DNA from: Candidatus Symbiothrix sp.
Lineage (GTDB): Bacteria; Bacteroidota; Bacteroidia; Bacteroidales; Azobacteroidaceae
Reading direction: 5' to 3'
Length of the DNA stretch: 6,007 bases
Assembly: GCA_031270925.1 (NCBI GenBank)
Contig: JAISWY010000433.1
Span: 1-6,007, forward strand
Both the position numbers and the translations under genes were made by a program. Under the pieces are notes generated by a model. It did no database searches, was not told where the DNA came from, and worked only from the letters and a program-made list of their open reading frames with translations. Below, piece after piece: positions 5,948-6,007 of the stretch; position 1 is the stretch's first letter, and every line of letters begins with the position of its first letter.

Positions 5948-5980
5948 GCGAGGCGTTTTTTCGTACAAAAACGACCCCGC
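5948..5980 (+). other. Leader hairpin downstream of the plus-strand promoter
   Basis: CGTTTTT (5954-5960) pairs perfectly with AAAAACG (5967-5973) around a 6-base loop. The stem is extended by GG/CC and GCG/CGC pairs, interrupted by a bulged A and one mismatch. On the plus strand no T-run follows, so it looks like a leader structure. On the minus strand it is followed by seven T residues (5947-5941), so it could also act as an intrinsic terminator for a minus-strand transcript entering from the right. Confidence 0.6.
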
Positions 5981-5996
5981 ATAATAAAAACTTAAA

Positions 5997-6007
5997 AGTT
6001 CTTTAAC
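5997..6007 (+). promoter_or_regulatory. boxA-like antitermination sequence at the window edge
   Basis: AGTTCTTTAAC closely resembles the bacterial rRNA boxA core (E. coli TGCTCTTTAACA). It lies about 65 bases downstream of the predicted start of the plus-strand promoter, after the leader hairpin, as expected in an rRNA leader. The motif is cut by the window end, so it cannot be confirmed here. Confidence 0.45.

Larger units (their letters stand above)
5499..6007. other. Divergent intergenic region, about 500 bases
   Basis: No convincing complete gene lies here. The left part (5499-5700) is AT-rich and carries minus-strand promoter candidates for the fimbrial operon. The middle (5701-5830) is richer in G and C and includes a small hairpin AAGCC/GGCTT (5709-5713 with 5719-5723) and a possible regulator fragment. 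The right part (5840-6007) is AT-rich again and holds a plus-strand promoter, a leader hairpin and a boxA-like sequence. The transition in base composition suggests that the middle is decayed coding sequence. Confidence 0.6.

Noticed and set aside
5499..6007. Invertible promoter, as known for phase-variable surface operons in Bacteroidales.
   Set aside because: I found no pair of inverted repeats flanking the promoter candidates and no recombinase gene in the window.
1..6007. CRISPR array, defence system or transposase gene.
   Set aside because: No regularly spaced direct repeats and no nuclease, recombinase or transposase-like protein were seen.

Overview
The window comes from a member of the Bacteroidota, most likely order Bacteroidales. 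Several independent signs agree: promoters of the form TTTG-N19/20-TAnnTTTG, start codons with no Shine-Dalgarno sequence and A/T-rich upstream bases, a tRNA gene without an encoded CCA end, and four proteins that all resemble families of the Bacteroidales fimbrial (type V pilus-like) gene clusters. Genus and species cannot be decided from this sequence alone.

Layout from left to right. Positions 1-150 hold no credible gene but carry three closely spaced perfect hairpins that look like an intergenic palindromic repeat element. Positions 157-333 form a self-contained tRNA unit on the minus strand (promoter, tRNA with anticodon CAT, intrinsic terminator). Positions 354-5498 are one minus-strand operon, transcribed right to left: an outer-membrane beta-barrel protein of the DUF3575 type, a periplasmic DUF3868/OmpA-like/TPR protein, a FimB/Mfa2-type lipoprotein, and a large Mfa/fimbrillin-like lipoprotein with a BACON-like Ig domain. 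The first three genes are separated by only 8 bases each and the last by 41, so co-transcription is very likely. Positions 5499-6007 are intergenic. They contain candidate operon promoters on the minus strand, a possible fragment of an AraC-type regulator, and on the plus strand an excellent promoter followed by a hairpin leader and a boxA-like AGTTCTTTAAC at the very edge. That combination suggests that a ribosomal RNA operon or another antiterminated transcript begins just beyond the right end.

How the genes may work together (inference from known families): the lipoproteins would travel to the outer membrane. The large one would be matured by proteolysis after an arginine and built into a surface fibre or displayed at its tip, and the Mfa2-like protein would stay lipid-anchored and hold the fibre base. 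The DUF3575 barrel and the DUF3868/OmpA/TPR protein would be envelope partners of unknown role. No separate major fimbrillin is visible, so this is either a compact variant or only part of a cluster. I did not find a clearly new class of system. The most unusual points are the altered OmpA-like binding site, the two-module large lipoprotein, and the possible rRNA leader beside the operon.
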